Shown here piece by piece: positions 55,522 through 62,394 of a stretch of 64,000 nucleotides of DNA (its first letter is position 1; each line of letters starts with the position of its first letter). The DNA comes from Bacillota bacterium (GTDB lineage Bacteria > Bacillota_I > Bacilli_A > RF39 > UBA660). The translations under genes and the position numbers were made by a program. The DNA lies in assembly GCA_015059435.1 (NCBI GenBank), contig SVAJ01000002.1, positions 1 to 64,000 on the forward strand, given 5' to 3'. The notes under the pieces are model-generated. The model had not been told where the DNA came from, searched no databases, and worked only from the letters and a program-made list of their open reading frames with translations.

Positions 55522-57108
55522 ATGAAAACTATATTTCCTAATTATAATAATTGTTTAACTAATTTGAGTAATTCTATATTAAAGAATTTTGGTATTAAGA
55601 CTTATCATAATACTATTAGTAGTCTAGATAGAGTATTAGAAAAAGATTATAAGAATGTAATTATTTTATTATATGATGGAATGGGTTCTTTAGTACTTGA
55701 TAAAGTATTAGATAAAGATTCATTTTTATTAAAAAATAAATTATGTGATATTGATTCAGTATTTCCAGCTACTACCGCAGCTGCGACTACATCAATACTT
55801 AGTGGATTAAATCCATGTGAACATGGATATTTAGGTTGGGATGTATATTTTGATGATATAGATAAAACAGTTAGTGTATTTAAGAATACTGTAAAAGATA
55901 CTAAAGAAGTACTTGATATAGATATAAAAGAAAAACTTAAGTATAAATCTATTATAGAATTAATTAATAATGAAACAGAGTATAGTGCATATAGTTTATT
56001 TCCTTTTGGAGTAGGTGCATATGAAGATTTAGATATGTTGTATAAACAAATTGTTAATTTATCTAAATTAGATGGTAAGAAGTTTATTTATGCTTATGTA
56101 GATGAGCCTGATTATAGTTTACATGAGTATGGAGTAGATGATCTTAAAATACATGATATGATTAATAAATTTAATAATGATGTAGAAGAGTTAGTTAATA
56201 ATTTAGAGGATACTTTATTAATAGTTACTGCAGATCATGGACATATTAATTGTAGTCCTATATATTTAGAAGATTATAGTGATATTTATAATTTATTAGA
56301 AAGAACTACTTCTATTGATTCTAGAGCAACAGCTTATAAAATAAAGAGTAATAAAAATAAAGAGTTTGAAGAATTATTTAATAAATATTTTAAAGATAAA
56401 TTTAAGTTATATACTAAGCAAGAAGTAATAGATAATAAGTTCTTTGGAGAAGGTACTTATAATAAATATTTTGATAGTGCATTAGGAGATTATTTATCAG
56501 TAGGTATTGGTGATAAATATATAAAATATAATAGTTATAAAGAAGGAGATCCTATATTTAAATCACATCATGCTGGTATATGTGAAGATGAAGTTTTAGT
56601 GCCAATTATTACTATTGGGAAGAAAGATAATATAGAAGATGGAATAATTAGAAAAGCAGAATTTAATGATTTTAAAGCAGTTAAGAAAATATCTGATTTA
56701 ATTATTAGAAAGAATCATTTTTCTAGAAAAGATATATTTCCTTTAAGTGGTGGATATACTCAAAATGATTTTTATCAAATAGTTAGTAATAAGAATGATA
56801 CTATGTGTTTAGTTTATGAATTTAATAAAGAGATAGTTGGTATGTTAGAATTAGAAGTTACTAGTACTTATGGTGATATTAGATATAATTATATAAATTC
56901 TTTAGTTATTAAAAAGATTGCGGTTAAAGAAGAGTATAGAAGATGTGGTATTGGTACTAAATTATTTAATTATGCAAAAGAATATGCTAAGAAAAGAAAA
57001 GTATATAATATTAAATTTGATGTTTATAATTTTAATGATGAGGGTGTTAAATTTATTGAAAGTGTTGGTATGAAAGAGTATAAAAGAGAGTATGAATTAT
57101 TACCCTAG
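55522..57108 (+). CDS. Fusion of type I phosphodiesterase/nucleotide pyrophosphatase with a GNAT acetyltransferase
   Basis: 528 residues, RBS GAGGGTGA. Residues 1-370 are an alkaline-phosphatase-superfamily domain: VIILLYDGMGS (metal Asp), the nucleophile Thr in FPATTAAATTS, DEPDYSLHEYG, VTADHGH and KSHHAG metal ligands. Residues ~378-528 form a GNAT domain with the acetyl-CoA loop VKEEYRRCGIGTKLF and a terminal NFNDEGVKFIESVGM. The first half should hydrolyse a phosphodiester or nucleotide; the second acetylates an amine. Direct linkage suggests one substrate pathway, but none is identifiable. Confidence 0.85.
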   Translation: MKTIFPNYNNCLTNLSNSILKNFGIKTYHNTISSLDRVLEKDYKNVIILLYDGMGSLVLDKVLDKDSFLLKNKLCDIDSVFPATTAAATTSILSGLNPCEHGYLGWDVYFDDIDKTVSVFKNTVKDTKEVLDIDIKEKLKYKSIIELINNETEYSAYSLFPFGVGAYEDLDMLYKQIVNLSKLDGKKFIYAYVDEPDYSLHEYGVDDLKIHDMINKFNNDVEELVNNLEDTLLIVTADHGHINCSPIYLEDYSDIYNLLERTTSIDSRATAYKIKSNKNKEFEELFNKYFKDKFKLYTKQEVIDNKFFGEGTYNKYFDSALGDYLSVGIGDKYIKYNSYKEGDPIFKSHHAGICEDEVLVPIITIGKKDNIEDGIIRKAEFNDFKAVKKISDLIIRKNHFSRKDIFPLSGGYTQNDFYQIVSNKNDTMCLVYEFNKEIVGMLELEVTSTYGDIRYNYINSLVIKKIAVKEEYRRCGIGTKLFNYAKEYAKKRKVYNIKFDVYNFNDEGVKFIESVGMKEYKREYELLP

Positions 57109-57139
57109 TGTAAACTAAAAAAAATTTTGATTTAGGTAA

Positions 57140-57168
57140 TTGACTTTTTCTAAAATATCCCGTATGAT
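57140..57168 (+). promoter_or_regulatory. Promoter of small RNA B
   Basis: TTGACT (57140-57145), 17-nt spacer, TATGAT (57163-57168). Confidence 0.7.
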
Positions 57169-57174
57169 TAAGAT

Positions 57175-57278
57175 GCGTGATACATGTCACGCCGATATCT
57201 CTCACGGTCTAAATGTGAGAGTATATTCAACCGAACCCCCTGAAGAGGATACGATCTAATGTGTCCTCGCTTTTTTTT
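57175..57278 (+). ncRNA. Candidate small RNA B
   Basis: About 105 nt between a good promoter and a clear terminator, with no ORF. Hairpin 1 GCGTGA/TCACGC (57175-57192); hairpin 2 CTCTCAC/GTGAGAG (57199-57221) extended by ATAT/ATAT; then an unpaired UUCAACCGAACCCCCUGA (57226-57243), rich in C and able to pair with Shine-Dalgarno sequences; then terminator hairpin 3. C-rich unpaired motifs are typical of Gram-positive trans-acting sRNAs such as RsaE/RoxS, but no family identity is claimed. It could also be a leader of the XRE gene 94 bp downstream. Confidence 0.6.
57245..57278 (+). terminator. Terminator of small RNA B
   Basis: Stem GAGGATAC (57245-57252) with GTGTCCTC (57261-57268), then GC and eight T. 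Confidence 0.85.
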
Positions 57279-57371
57279 GGAATATTATATATAAAATTTA
57301 AAATTCTCAATTTCTGTCCTGTAAAATAGTTGATATATAGTATATAATTTATTTGTGAAAGGAATGATAAT

Positions 57372-57848
57372 ATGAATCAAGTGAAAATAGGAAAGTTTAT
57401 TACTGAATGTAGAAAAAATAAAAAAGTAACACAAGAAGAATTGGCAGAAAAATTAGGTGTTACAAGTAAATCAATAAGTAGATGGGAAAATGGTAAGACA
57501 ATGCCAGATTATTCTCTTTTAAAAGATTTATGTAATGAATTAGGTATTAGTGTTAATGAACTTTTATCTGGTGAAAAAATAGAACAAATAAATTATATTA
57601 ATAAAGCAGAAGAAAATTTTATTCTTTTAAAGAAGAAAGTAGATGATACACTAAAATTTTTAGATATAATTAGTATTATATGTTTTGTAATTATTGTTGT
57701 ATTATTTTTTGTTCATATGTATTTCAATTGGTTATATAGAGACGCATGGGATGATTCTATTTTTAAGAGTATATCTAATAATATATTATATTTTTCATTA
57801 TTTTGTGGAATAATTTCGAATATGCTTAAATATGAAGTAAAAAAATAG
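57372..57848 (+). CDS. XRE-family transcriptional regulator with C-terminal membrane segments
   Basis: 158 residues, RBS AAAGGAAT. Residues 1-62 are a Cro/C1-type helix-turn-helix (ECRKNKKVTQEELAEKLGVT, SKSISRWENGKTMPDY). Two hydrophobic segments follow, at about 97-117 and 138-152, so it is a membrane-bound regulator like others in Firmicutes that respond to envelope signals. Target genes unknown. Confidence 0.9.
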   Translation: MNQVKIGKFITECRKNKKVTQEELAEKLGVTSKSISRWENGKTMPDYSLLKDLCNELGISVNELLSGEKIEQINYINKAEENFILLKKKVDDTLKFLDIISIICFVIIVVLFFVHMYFNWLYRDAWDDSIFKSISNNILYFSLFCGIISNMLKYEVKK

Positions 57849-57957
57849 AACAAACTGTTAGTTTATAAAATAATTTAATCAGAAATTAAATGTGTCTTCT
57901 TTTTTAGCGTAGGTATATTTAATTATTTATAATATAATTCTTTATAGGATGATTAAT

Positions 57958-58038
57958 ATGGAAGAATTAGATGTAAAAACTTTATATGAAAAAATTGGTA
58001 GTGATCAAACAAGTTATTATAGAGAGTCTGTTATTTAA
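57958..58038 (+). CDS. Small ORF, 26 residues, possible gene remnant
   Basis: ATG preceded by TAGGATGAT; encodes MEELDVKTLYEKIGSDQTSY and six more residues, then TAA. A terminator overlaps its last codons. The length suggests either a small protein or the beginning of a lost gene. No homologue recognised. Confidence 0.35.
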   Translation: MEELDVKTLYEKIGSDQTSYYRESVI

Positions 58039-58057
58039 TTAAGACTTTCTTTTTTTA
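58021..58057 (+). terminator. Plus-strand terminator overlapping small ORF
   Basis: Stem AGAGAGTCT (58021-58029) with AGACTTTCT (58042-58050, one G-U pair), then T residues. Confidence 0.6.
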
Positions 58058-58084
58058 TAAAAAAAAAGAACTTTTTTAGTTCTT
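58058..58084 (-). terminator. Terminator of the minus-strand PH-like gene
   Basis: Stem AAGAACT/AGTTCTT (58066-58072 and 58078-58084) with a long T tract on the minus strand. Confidence 0.7.
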
Positions 58085-58529
58085 ATTTAGAATATTTTTC
58101 TAAGAATTTAGCAAAAGCTTCATTATGATATGGAATTTCTGGTTGATCTACGCAAGCATATAAGTAATGAATTCTTTTTTTAGTAGTTTTTATTTCTATT
58201 TTTTTCTTTTTAGAATTTAATAGAGCATAGTTTTTAACTTTAATACTTTGAATATCTTCTTTATTAATAATTTCAAATTTATTTTCCATTATTTGTAGTT
58301 TTGAAAAATCTAATTTAAATGATAATGCTTTATATGTTAAATATATTAATCCAAATCCGTTTTCTGTTTCGTTGATTAATACAGCAAAGTAAGGGTATTC
58401 TGATCCTCTTACAAATCCTGAATTTTTAGTTAAATCATTAAATGCGATAAAGTAATTGTTTTCTGTTCCGTTGTAATTATTTTTCTTAAATAGTTCTTCT
58501 ACTTTTTCTAATGTATTAAATTCTTCCAT
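58083..58529 (-). CDS. Small protein with a probable PH-like domain
   Basis: 148 residues from the ATG at 58527-58529, preceded on its strand by AAGGAGGAAAG, the strongest RBS nearby. N-terminal helix NTLEKVEELFKKNN, then alternating strands (FIAFNDLTK, YFAVLINETENGFGLIYL, IKVKNYALLNSKKKKIEIKT) and a final helix, suggesting a bacterial PH-like barrel. No enzyme motif. Not recognised as a named family. Confidence 0.6.
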   Translation of the reverse strand: MEEFNTLEKVEELFKKNNYNGTENNYFIAFNDLTKNSGFVRGSEYPYFAVLINETENGFGLIYLTYKALSFKLDFSKLQIMENKFEIINKEDIQSIKVKNYALLNSKKKKIEIKTTKKRIHYLYACVDQPEIPYHNEAFAKFLEKYSK

Positions 58530-58635
58530 TTTTCTTTCCTCCTTGTAAATAATACTTTTAAAGTATATCATATTCATATAACTCTTTCTATATGTTTTTG
58601 TGATATAATAAATCATATATGATTGGAGAGTAATT

Positions 58636-58695
58636 ATGGCTTTTGATTTAAAAAAATGTAAAGAAGTAATAAACTATTCAATTAAAAGGAGATAA
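58636..58695 (+). CDS. Small ORF, 19 residues, leader or gene-start remnant
   Basis: MAFDLKKCKEVINYSIKRR, with TTGGAGAG before the ATG; its last codons contain the AAAGGAG RBS of the flavodoxin gene, which starts 1 bp after the stop. The start MAFD-(F/L/Y)-KK resembles the beginning of GyrI-like small-molecule-binding proteins, so it may be a deletion remnant now acting as a coupled leader. Speculative. Confidence 0.3.
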   Translation: MAFDLKKCKEVINYSIKRR

Positions 58696-58696
58696 T

Positions 58697-59191
58697 ATGA
58701 AGGATAAGAAGAGTTTAATTATTTATTTTAGTAGAGCTGATGAAAATTATGCAGTTGGGTATATTGATAAGGGTAATACAGAGTATGTTGCAGAGTATGT
58801 TAGAGATTTAACAGGGGCAGATATGTTTAAAGTAGAACCTTTAATTCCTTATGCTAAAGATTATGATACATGTATAAAAGAAGCAAAGATGAGAATAGGA
58901 AATGCTCCTATTAAAGAAGAAATAGGAGATATATCAACTTATGAGGTTATTTATATAATGAGTCCAATATATTGGGGAACATATGCACCAGAGGTAGAAA
59001 CTGCTATTAAAGATTTGGATTTTACTAATAAGATTATTAGAGTTGTAACTACACATGAAGGGTCTGGACTTGCTAATGTAGTAGATGATGTAAAAAGAAT
59101 ATGTAAGGGTGCTAATGTATTAGATGATGCAATTGCTATTAAAGGAACAGAAGCTAAGAATTCTAAAACAAAAATAGAATCATGGATTTAA
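58697..59191 (+). CDS. Flavodoxin-family protein
   Basis: 164 residues. IIYFSRADENYAVGYIDKGNTE is a flavodoxin_4-type FMN phosphate-binding start; VIYIMSPIYWGTYAPEVETAI and VVTTHEGSGLANVVDDV match the FMN-ring loops. Cytoplasmic one- or two-electron carrier; possible partner of PFOR at 46990. RBS AAAGGAG. Confidence 0.88.
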   Translation: MKDKKSLIIYFSRADENYAVGYIDKGNTEYVAEYVRDLTGADMFKVEPLIPYAKDYDTCIKEAKMRIGNAPIKEEIGDISTYEVIYIMSPIYWGTYAPEVETAIKDLDFTNKIIRVVTTHEGSGLANVVDDVKRICKGANVLDDAIAIKGTEAKNSKTKIESWI

Positions 59192-59211
59192 TAAAAGAGA
59201 GGAGTATAGTT

Positions 59212-60096
59212 ATGGAAAAAGCTAAAGTATATTTTTGTAAGGAAATAACACCAGAGAATGTTGTAAAGTTATATAAGATGTTAAATATAGAATTAGAAGG
59301 TAACGTTGCGGTAAAAGTTCATTCTGGAGAAGAGGGTAATCAAAATTATTTAAGACCTGAATTTATGAAGCCTATGGTAGAATATGTAAATGGTACAATA
59401 GTTGAGTGTAATACTGCTTATAGTGGGGAAAGAAATACTACAGAAAAACATTTAAAGACTATTGAAAAACATGGATGGAATAGTATTTTTGATGTTGATT
59501 TGATGGATGCAGAAGGACCAGATATATCTGTACCAATAAAGAATGGATATCATTTAAAAGAAGATTATTTAGGTAAGAATATAGAAAATTATGATTCAAT
59601 GTTAGTTATATCACATTTTAAAGGGCATCCAATGGGTGGATATGGTGGAGCATTAAAACAATTATCAATTGGTTGTGCATCTTCAGTTGGTAAAGCTTGG
59701 ATTCATTCAGCTGGTACCAATAAAGATCAATATACTTTATGGGATAATTTACCTGCACAAAACGACTTTTTAGAAAGTATGGCAGATGCTGCATCTGCAG
59801 TAGTAGATTACTTTAAAGGTAATATGGCATTTATAAATATTATGTGTAATATGAGTGTTGATTGTGATTGTTGTGCAGTAGCAGAAGATCCATGTATGAA
59901 AGATATTGGAATATTAGCTAGTTTAGATCCTATTGCTATAGATCAAGCTTGTATTGATTTAGTAATTAATTCTGATGATCCAGGAAAAGAACATTTCTTA
60001 GAAAGAGTAAACTCAAGAAATGGTATTCATACGATAGAAGCAGCAGAAAGATTAGGATTTGGAACTAGAAAATATGAAATAATAAATGTTGACTAA
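59212..60096 (+). CDS. DUF362 domain protein
   Basis: 294 residues from ATG 59212 (GAGAGGAG upstream). AVKVHSGEEGNQNYLRPEFM, VISHFKGHPMGGYGGALKQL and SVDCDCCAVAEDPCMKDIGIL match DUF362 proteins. The last stretch has a Cys cluster, but the 2x4Fe-4S ferredoxin insert of longer DUF362 proteins is absent. It follows a flavodoxin gene, supporting a redox role, yet the reaction is unknown. Confidence 0.85.
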   Translation: MEKAKVYFCKEITPENVVKLYKMLNIELEGNVAVKVHSGEEGNQNYLRPEFMKPMVEYVNGTIVECNTAYSGERNTTEKHLKTIEKHGWNSIFDVDLMDAEGPDISVPIKNGYHLKEDYLGKNIENYDSMLVISHFKGHPMGGYGGALKQLSIGCASSVGKAWIHSAGTNKDQYTLWDNLPAQNDFLESMADAASAVVDYFKGNMAFINIMCNMSVDCDCCAVAEDPCMKDIGILASLDPIAIDQACIDLVINSDDPGKEHFLERVNSRNGIHTIEAAERLGFGTRKYEIINVD

Positions 60097-60108
60097 GCGG
60101 TGATAATA

Positions 60109-60657
60109 ATGAATAAGTATGTAAGAGTAATGGATGGACTAAGATCTAATGCAGGAGGTTTTAATTATAAATTAGATGAAGTTAATATTGCAGAAAAATG
60201 GAATCTAAATAATTTAGATCCAGAAGAAATGGGAGGATTTAATTTTGGGACAGAAGATAAAATATTAAGATGGCTTCATAGAGGAGATACAATATATGAT
60301 GTTATAATTCCAGATGATGCAGAAGTTATAAATGTTGATCAAGAAAAAGGTATATTTAGATCAAATAAAATAATAGTAACAAATCCTAGAACTATTACAG
60401 ATGAAATTGTTTTAGATTTATATAAAAAGAATACATTATCAAATAAAATACTTGCTCAATGTTTAATGACACTAATATGGAAAGAAAGATTAGATGTTGT
60501 TAAATATATTATTAAAGATAGAGTTAACTCTAATAATGTAGATGAAATAATAAAAGAGTTTGTAGAGTATGCAGGGGATAAAAACTTATCTTATAAAAGT
60601 ACTCAAGAAATATATAATATATTAAAAGAAAAGAAAAATGAAAAAGATAAACGATAA
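60109..60657 (+). CDS. Conserved protein of unknown function
   Basis: 182 residues from ATG 60109 behind GCGGTGAT. Central block DPEEMGGFNFGTEDKILRWL, then GDTIYDVIIPDDAEVINV and NKIIVTNPRTITDEIVLDLY, which reads like the mono-ADP-ribosyltransferase-neighbouring hypothetical proteins of clostridia, followed by a helical C-terminus. I do not recognise a named domain. No membrane segment or signal. Follows DUF362 after 12 bp. Confidence 0.65.
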   Translation: MNKYVRVMDGLRSNAGGFNYKLDEVNIAEKWNLNNLDPEEMGGFNFGTEDKILRWLHRGDTIYDVIIPDDAEVINVDQEKGIFRSNKIIVTNPRTITDEIVLDLYKKNTLSNKILAQCLMTLIWKERLDVVKYIIKDRVNSNNVDEIIKEFVEYAGDKNLSYKSTQEIYNILKEKKNEKDKR

Positions 60658-60726
60658 TTTAGTTAATAAATAATTGTATATTAGTTAAAATAATAGAATA
60701 ATCAAATAATCAAATTAGTCTATAAA

Positions 60727-60918
60727 TTTGCTTTCTTCCCCATAAGAACCGTAATTTAATGGTTCTTTTTCCTTGCTTTAGCCTTTATTTATCAGTGTTT
60801 ATAAGGGTTTTACCTCTTACAACAAATTAATAACTAGGACCATCCAGGTACGAATTTACATACGGTCTTGTGTACCTGAGAATTGCCATTTTTTGAGGAA
60901 CTGGGGGAAGAGAGCAAA
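60727..60918 (+). ncRNA. Candidate structured RNA upstream of the MazG-HEPN-helicase genes
   Basis: About 190 nt in a 333-bp gene-free stretch. A 15-bp closing helix joins TTTGCTTTCTTCCCC (60727-60741) to GGGGAAGAGAGCAAA (60904-60918) with one G-U pair. Inside: hairpin AAGAACC/GGTTCTT (60744-60767); a 7-bp stem CAGGTAC/GTACCTG (60845-60851 and 60872-60878); and a possible pseudoknot AGGACC (60836-60841) with GGTCTT (60864-60869) in that stem's loop. TATAAA at 60721-60726 could be its -10 but no good -35 is visible. The long closing helix recalls 6S RNA, but no long inner stem was found. Family unknown. Confidence 0.55.
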
Positions 60919-60937
60919 ATACTAATTATTGAACTAG

Positions 60938-60963
60938 AAATTACGGTTAAACCGTAATTTTAT
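60938..60963 (+). terminator. Terminator/attenuator between the structured RNA and the MazG gene
   Basis: AAATTACGG-TTAA-CCGTAATTTT. The 5' arm with two more bases (AAATTACGGTT, 60938-60948) can also pair perfectly with AACCGTAATTT at 60747-60757 inside the upstream RNA, so two exclusive structures exist. Confidence 0.55.
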
Positions 60964-60990
60964 GTTATAATTAAATAGAGGTGTATCTTT

Positions 60991-61305
60991 ATGAAAGAAT
61001 TGCAAGAAAAGATTGAAAGATTTAATAAGGAAAGAGATTGGGATCAATTTCATTCTCCAGTTAATTTAGCTAAGAGTATTAGTATTGAAGCTGGAGAATT
61101 ATTAGAATGTTTTCAATGGAATGATAATTATGATTTAGAAGAAGTAAAAGAAGAACTTGCAGATGTTTTAAATTATTGTATTCAAATGGCAAATAAGTTA
61201 GGTGTTGATCCTAAACAAATTGTTTTAGACAAGATGGAAAAGACTGCTAAGAAATACCCCGTTGAAAAAGCAAAAGGCGTTAGCACAAAATATACAAAGT
61301 TGTAG
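60991..61305 (+). CDS. MazG-like nucleotide pyrophosphohydrolase
   Basis: 104 residues, RBS AGAGGTG. All-alpha NTP-PPase: WDQFHSPVNLAKSISIEAGELLECFQW holds the E-x2-E metal half-site, and EEVKEELADVLNYCIQMANKLG the second (E-x2-D). This small-size group (RS21-C6/YpjD-like) splits non-canonical or excess NTPs to NMP and PPi. First of three closely spaced genes; a TATAAT lies at 60965-60970. Confidence 0.9.
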   Translation: MKELQEKIERFNKERDWDQFHSPVNLAKSISIEAGELLECFQWNDNYDLEEVKEELADVLNYCIQMANKLGVDPKQIVLDKMEKTAKKYPVEKAKGVSTKYTKL

Positions 61306-61313
61306 GTGATAAA

Positions 61314-62381
61314 ATGTATTATGTATATACAAATGGAATAACAGATTTTGAAATCGATTTTTCAAAGTTAGGATTGACTTTTAGGAAGTTAAATGTTGAA
61401 GAAGAAAAAAATTTTTTGAGTAGATATCAAAAAGTATATAGATTAAAAAAGGAGTTTAATAATTGTATTAGAGTGTATGATAATGATAGATCACGTTTTC
61501 GTAAAATAAAAATTGAACTTGAATCTAAAGATAATATTATAGAATTCTTATTGAGTGAGTGGCGTTTTCATGAAAAAAAACCGGTATTCCATAAATCGGT
61601 AGATGATTTATTAGATAAAATAATGGTTATTGATATAAATGAAGAAAAATTAAAAAAATATATTGAGCCAGAAGATTTTAATATATTTTTAAAACAATTT
61701 ATAGGGTTATCATTTATTTATGATAAAAAAACAATTGATTTAAAAAATGATAGACCTCTGTTTCTTTCGAAACGATTTAATTTTACTGCAGAAGAGGAAA
61801 TAATTGCTAAATATTTATTCAATGACTGTTCAAACCCTAGTTCTCATTTGCTCGTTTCGTCAAAGAGTTTAAAGATGTATTGTGAAATTATGTATGAATT
61901 TTTTTCAAAATTAGACGCGGATGAGATTTTTAGATTCATTGAAATAATTGAAATGTACAATATAACAAATGGATTTAAACCAAATTTATTAATAAATAAT
62001 ATATTGATAATCGAAAGTCTAATAATTAATGGTGATAAAGATAAAAATATAGCTAAAGAATTTGTCCGTAAAACAGCTTTATTTCTAATTAATGGGAACG
62101 AGAATTATAAACTAAAAAATTGTATAACTGAACTTGACTATTTATATAATATTCGATCTGATATAGTTCACGGTAATACTAAAAAATTATTCAGTGACTT
62201 TGGTAACTTGAAAAATACATTACCAGATTTAAATTATCCAAGTATTGATAGAGAATCTAAAATGCATAAAAAAATTATAATTGTTAAATTTTCTTATGCT
62301 TTATCCGAACGTATATTAAATGACATATTAAAACTATGGTTATCAAAACCGGATGAACTTAAATTTATAAAAAATATGTAA
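61314..62381 (+). CDS. HEPN-motif protein (ApeA-like), putative RNase effector
   Basis: 355 residues, RBS TAGGTGAT. The N-terminal ~200 residues are beta/alpha with no recognised family. The C-terminal helical part ends with LDYLYNIRSDIVHGNTKKLF, in which R281-x4-H286 is the Rx4-6H catalytic motif of HEPN ribonucleases, preceded by long helices as in ApeA-like HEPN domains. HEPN proteins cut RNA in abortive defence and toxin systems. It sits 8 bp after the MazG gene and 13 bp before the nuclease-helicase gene. Confidence 0.65.
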   Translation: MYYVYTNGITDFEIDFSKLGLTFRKLNVEEEKNFLSRYQKVYRLKKEFNNCIRVYDNDRSRFRKIKIELESKDNIIEFLLSEWRFHEKKPVFHKSVDDLLDKIMVIDINEEKLKKYIEPEDFNIFLKQFIGLSFIYDKKTIDLKNDRPLFLSKRFNFTAEEEIIAKYLFNDCSNPSSHLLVSSKSLKMYCEIMYEFFSKLDADEIFRFIEIIEMYNITNGFKPNLLINNILIIESLIINGDKDKNIAKEFVRKTALFLINGNENYKLKNCITELDYLYNIRSDIVHGNTKKLFSDFGNLKNTLPDLNYPSIDRESKMHKKIIIVKFSYALSERILNDILKLWLSKPDELKFIKNM

Positions 62382-62394
62382 AGGAGTAGTGTTT

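Noticed and set aside
60727-60918. 6S RNA, SRP RNA, RNase P RNA or tmRNA
   Set aside because: The closing helix recalls 6S RNA, but the long inner stem was not found; the SRP GGAAG/GNAR tetraloop core, RNase P core motifs and a tRNA-like end are absent. 6S is not fully excluded.
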